Assembly: GCA_964550165.1 (NCBI GenBank)
Contig: CAZJYC010000091.1
Coordinates: 1 to 8,157, forward strand
Length of the DNA: 8,157 nucleotides
DNA from: CAZJYC01 sp964550165
GTDB taxonomy: Bacteria; Acidobacteriota; Aminicenantia; Aminicenantales; Aminicenantaceae
Direction: 5' to 3'
The position numbers were made by a program, and so were the translations under genes. This document shows positions 6,696-8,157 of this stretch, in pieces. How positions within the stretch are numbered: the first letter of the stretch is position 1; each line of letters starts with the position of its first letter. The notes under the pieces are model-generated. The model saw nothing but the letters and a program-made list of their open reading frames with translations. It was not told where the DNA came from and made no database searches.

Positions 6696-7853
6696 ATGGA
6701 CGGCATGATTCTTCAAGTCCAGAAAAAGTTCCAGGAGCTCTTTCATGAAAAGCCGATGCTCGTCCGCTCTCCTGGCCGGGTGAATCTTATCGGCGAACAC
6801 ACTGACTACAACCAAGGCTTTGTCCTGCCGGCAGCTGTCGATAAAGCCATCTACTTTGCTCTCTCTGCGAGAGAAGATAAAAAATGTTTTCTCTATGCCA
6901 ATGATTTAAACGAAAATCATGAGTTTCAGGTTAATAAGCCGGCCAGGTCCGAAAAGCGCTGGCCCAATTACATCATTGGGGTCGTGGACCAGATAAATAA
7001 AGCAGGCTATGGCCTCCATGGCTTCAATTGCGTTTTTGGCGGGGATATCCCCATAGGCGCGGGCATGTCCTCATCAGCAGCCATCGAGGCCGGATTGGCT
7101 TTTGCTCTGAACAGTATGTTTGGTCTTAAGATCGACCGCCTCGACCTGGTGAAGCTTTCTCAGAAAGCTGAAAACGAGTTTGTGGGCGTGCGTTGCGGCA
7201 TCATGGACCAGTTCATCAACATCTTTGGAAAACCCAAGAAAGTCCTGAAACTGGACTGCCGGAGCCTGGAGTACAACTATTTCCCCTTCGAGCGGGAAGA
7301 TCTGCAGATTGTGCTCTGCGACACCCAGGTGCCGAGAGCACTGGCCTCATCCGAATACAACATCCGCCGCCAGCAGTGCGAGACAGGCGTAAGACTTCTC
7401 CAGAGATACGAACCTTCTATTAAAAGCTTGAGGGACGTTTCTCTGGAACTTCTTGAAGCCCACCGCACGGAGTTTGACCCAATCGTCTATAAACGCTGCG
7501 ATTATGTGATCCGGGAGAACGGGCGGGTGGAGATGGCCTGCGCCGACCTGGAACGCGGGGATTTTCAGTCCTTCGGGAAGCGCATGTATGAGTCTCACGC
7601 GGGCCTCCGCGATGGATACGGAGTGAGCTGCAGAGAGCTCGACATCCTGGTCGATGCGGCCTCGGAAATCGAAGGCGTGCTCGGCGCGCGGCTGATGGGA
7701 GCCGGTTTTGGAGGTTGCACCATAAACCTGGTGAATGAAGCGGCTGTTAAAAATTTCTCAGAAAAAATAAGCGCCGCATATCTTGAAGAAACAGGAAAAA
7801 ATCCAGATGTCTACGTGACCCGCCTCCAGTCAGGAACCGAGCAAATCAACTAA
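6696..7853 (+). CDS. galK: Galactokinase (GHMP kinase family)
   Basis: This 385-residue cytoplasmic protein, close to the E. coli GalK length, phosphorylates alpha-galactose at C1 with ATP, the entry step of the Leloir pathway. All three signatures are present: GRVNLIGEHTDYNQGFVLP (27-45, sugar-binding Glu34, His35, Asp37), the GHMP phosphate loop IPIGAGMSSSAA (118-129), and LMGAGFGGC (333-341). The catalytic Asp171 lies in GVRCGIMDQ, and SSEYNIRR carries the tyrosine that contacts galactose in human and bacterial enzymes. ATG 6696 gives a family-typical N-terminus. Its GGAG (6689-6692) is only three bases away, so ATG 6705 (Met4) remains possible. It is the last gene of the symporter operon. 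galT, galE and galM are not in the window. GalNAc kinase activity cannot be excluded, given the neighbouring hexosaminidase. Confidence 0.95.
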   Translation: MDGMILQVQKKFQELFHEKPMLVRSPGRVNLIGEHTDYNQGFVLPAAVDKAIYFALSAREDKKCFLYANDLNENHEFQVNKPARSEKRWPNYIIGVVDQINKAGYGLHGFNCVFGGDIPIGAGMSSSAAIEAGLAFALNSMFGLKIDRLDLVKLSQKAENEFVGVRCGIMDQFINIFGKPKKVLKLDCRSLEYNYFPFEREDLQIVLCDTQVPRALASSEYNIRRQQCETGVRLLQRYEPSIKSLRDVSLELLEAHRTEFDPIVYKRCDYVIRENGRVEMACADLERGDFQSFGKRMYESHAGLRDGYGVSCRELDILVDAASEIEGVLGARLMGAGFGGCTINLVNEAAVKNFSEKISAAYLEETGKNPDVYVTRLQSGTEQIN

Positions 7854-7998
7854 AAACACATTTTTAAAATTGTCAGCGCCACATTGCCTCCCGCCACGCT
7901 CCGCTCGCGGCTTCGGCTCATCATGGCTAAAACAAAAAGAGTGTCCTTATTTAGGAAGAAAGTCCAGAGCGAAGACTCCAATATTTTTATGAATTTTT
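7854..7998. other. Non-coding stretch after galK with a GC-rich patch
   Basis: I see no convincing gene or terminator here. An AT-rich stretch (7854-7875) follows the galK stop. A compact GC-rich patch (about 7888-7920) stands out from its surroundings, and a short imperfect palindrome TCCTTATTTAGGA lies near 7946-7958. The patch and palindrome could belong to a dispersed genomic repeat. No hairpin with a T-tract was found. Confidence 0.4.
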
Positions 7999-8157
7999 CT
8001 AACTCAAGAGAATAGCTCTATCGCTCATCGAGTTTGATTGATCAAAACCTCTGCTAATTTCTTTCAGCAGCTCGAAACCCTTTTCTCTCCTTATCAACTC
8101 TGAATCATTATCAGCGTCTCGGCGGCGGTATGGCAGGAGCGAATTTTTGCGCGTCCA
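7999..8157 (-). CDS. Possible C-terminal end of a gene entering from the right edge
   Basis: One minus-strand frame is open from the window edge to a TAG at 7999-8001 (52 codons). The inferred peptide is polar and helix-prone, with ELIRREKGFELLKEISRGFD in the middle. That style recalls the C-terminal tails of small type II antitoxins. No start codon or ribosome-binding site can be seen because the 5' end would lie beyond the window. At this length an open frame could be chance, so this is a weak call. Confidence 0.25.
   Translation of the reverse strand, partial: WTRKNSLLPYRRRDADNDSELIRREKGFELLKEISRGFDQSNSMSDRAILLS

Noticed and set aside
7854..7900. Rho-independent terminator after galK
   Set aside because: Only weak AT-rich complementarity is present; there is no GC stem followed by a T-run.
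7923..8015. 30-codon plus-strand ORF (MAKTKRVSLF...)
   Set aside because: It is short, has no ribosome-binding site, overlaps the GC-rich patch and has no recognisable family.
1..8157. CRISPR array, tRNA or rRNA genes, transposase genes
   Set aside because: I saw no regularly spaced repeats, cloverleaf-like sequence or transposase motifs on either strand.

Overview
The window looks like a bacterial chromosomal segment of moderate G+C content. It combines a small sugar-use locus with a patch of decayed surface-polysaccharide genes. The protein styles (secreted GH20 hexosaminidase, sodium:solute symporter, Gfo/Idh/MocA dehydrogenase, and remnants of an acetyltransferase, a deacetylase and a GT2 glycosyltransferase) would fit a Gram-negative glycan-degrading heterotroph of the Acidobacteria/Aminicenantes type. 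That placement is a guess from style only; no rRNA or marker gene is present.

Left edge (1-922, plus strand): three collinear gene fragments, none intact. They are the N-terminal half of a GNAT-type acetyltransferase, the C-terminal part of a polysaccharide deacetylase-like protein, and the C-terminal third of a GT2 glycosyltransferase. The reading frame changes at each junction. This looks like a deletion scar through a cell-surface or exopolysaccharide gene cluster.

Minus-strand unit (4294 down to 937): a secreted beta-N-acetylhexosaminidase (GH20), then a 265-base gap holding a possible small membrane-protein ORF interrupted at an A8 tract, then a Gfo/Idh/MocA oxidoreductase. Plus-strand unit (4780 to 7853): an SSS-family sodium:solute symporter, a 74-residue two-helix membrane protein 15 bases downstream, and a galactokinase 14 bases after that. 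This spacing indicates one operon.

The two units are divergent and share a 485-base intergenic region (4295-4779). Each has a sigma70-type promoter with a 17-base spacer, and both promoters carry the same TTTGCTGTGnTATA block across the extended -10. Between the promoters lies a near-perfect 20-bp inverted repeat whose 36-base loop contains five tandem G-runs on the plus strand, so it could form a G-quadruplex. The simplest reading is a coordinated regulon: the GH20 enzyme trims beta-linked N-acetylhexosamine from a glycan outside the cytoplasm, the symporter imports a released sugar, galactokinase phosphorylates galactose or a relative, and the Gfo-type enzyme oxidises a sugar derivative. 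No GlcNAc-specific genes (nagA, nagB, nagK) are visible, which leaves the real substrate open.

Right edge (7854-8157): no confident gene. There is an open minus-strand frame running off the edge and a compact GC-rich patch.
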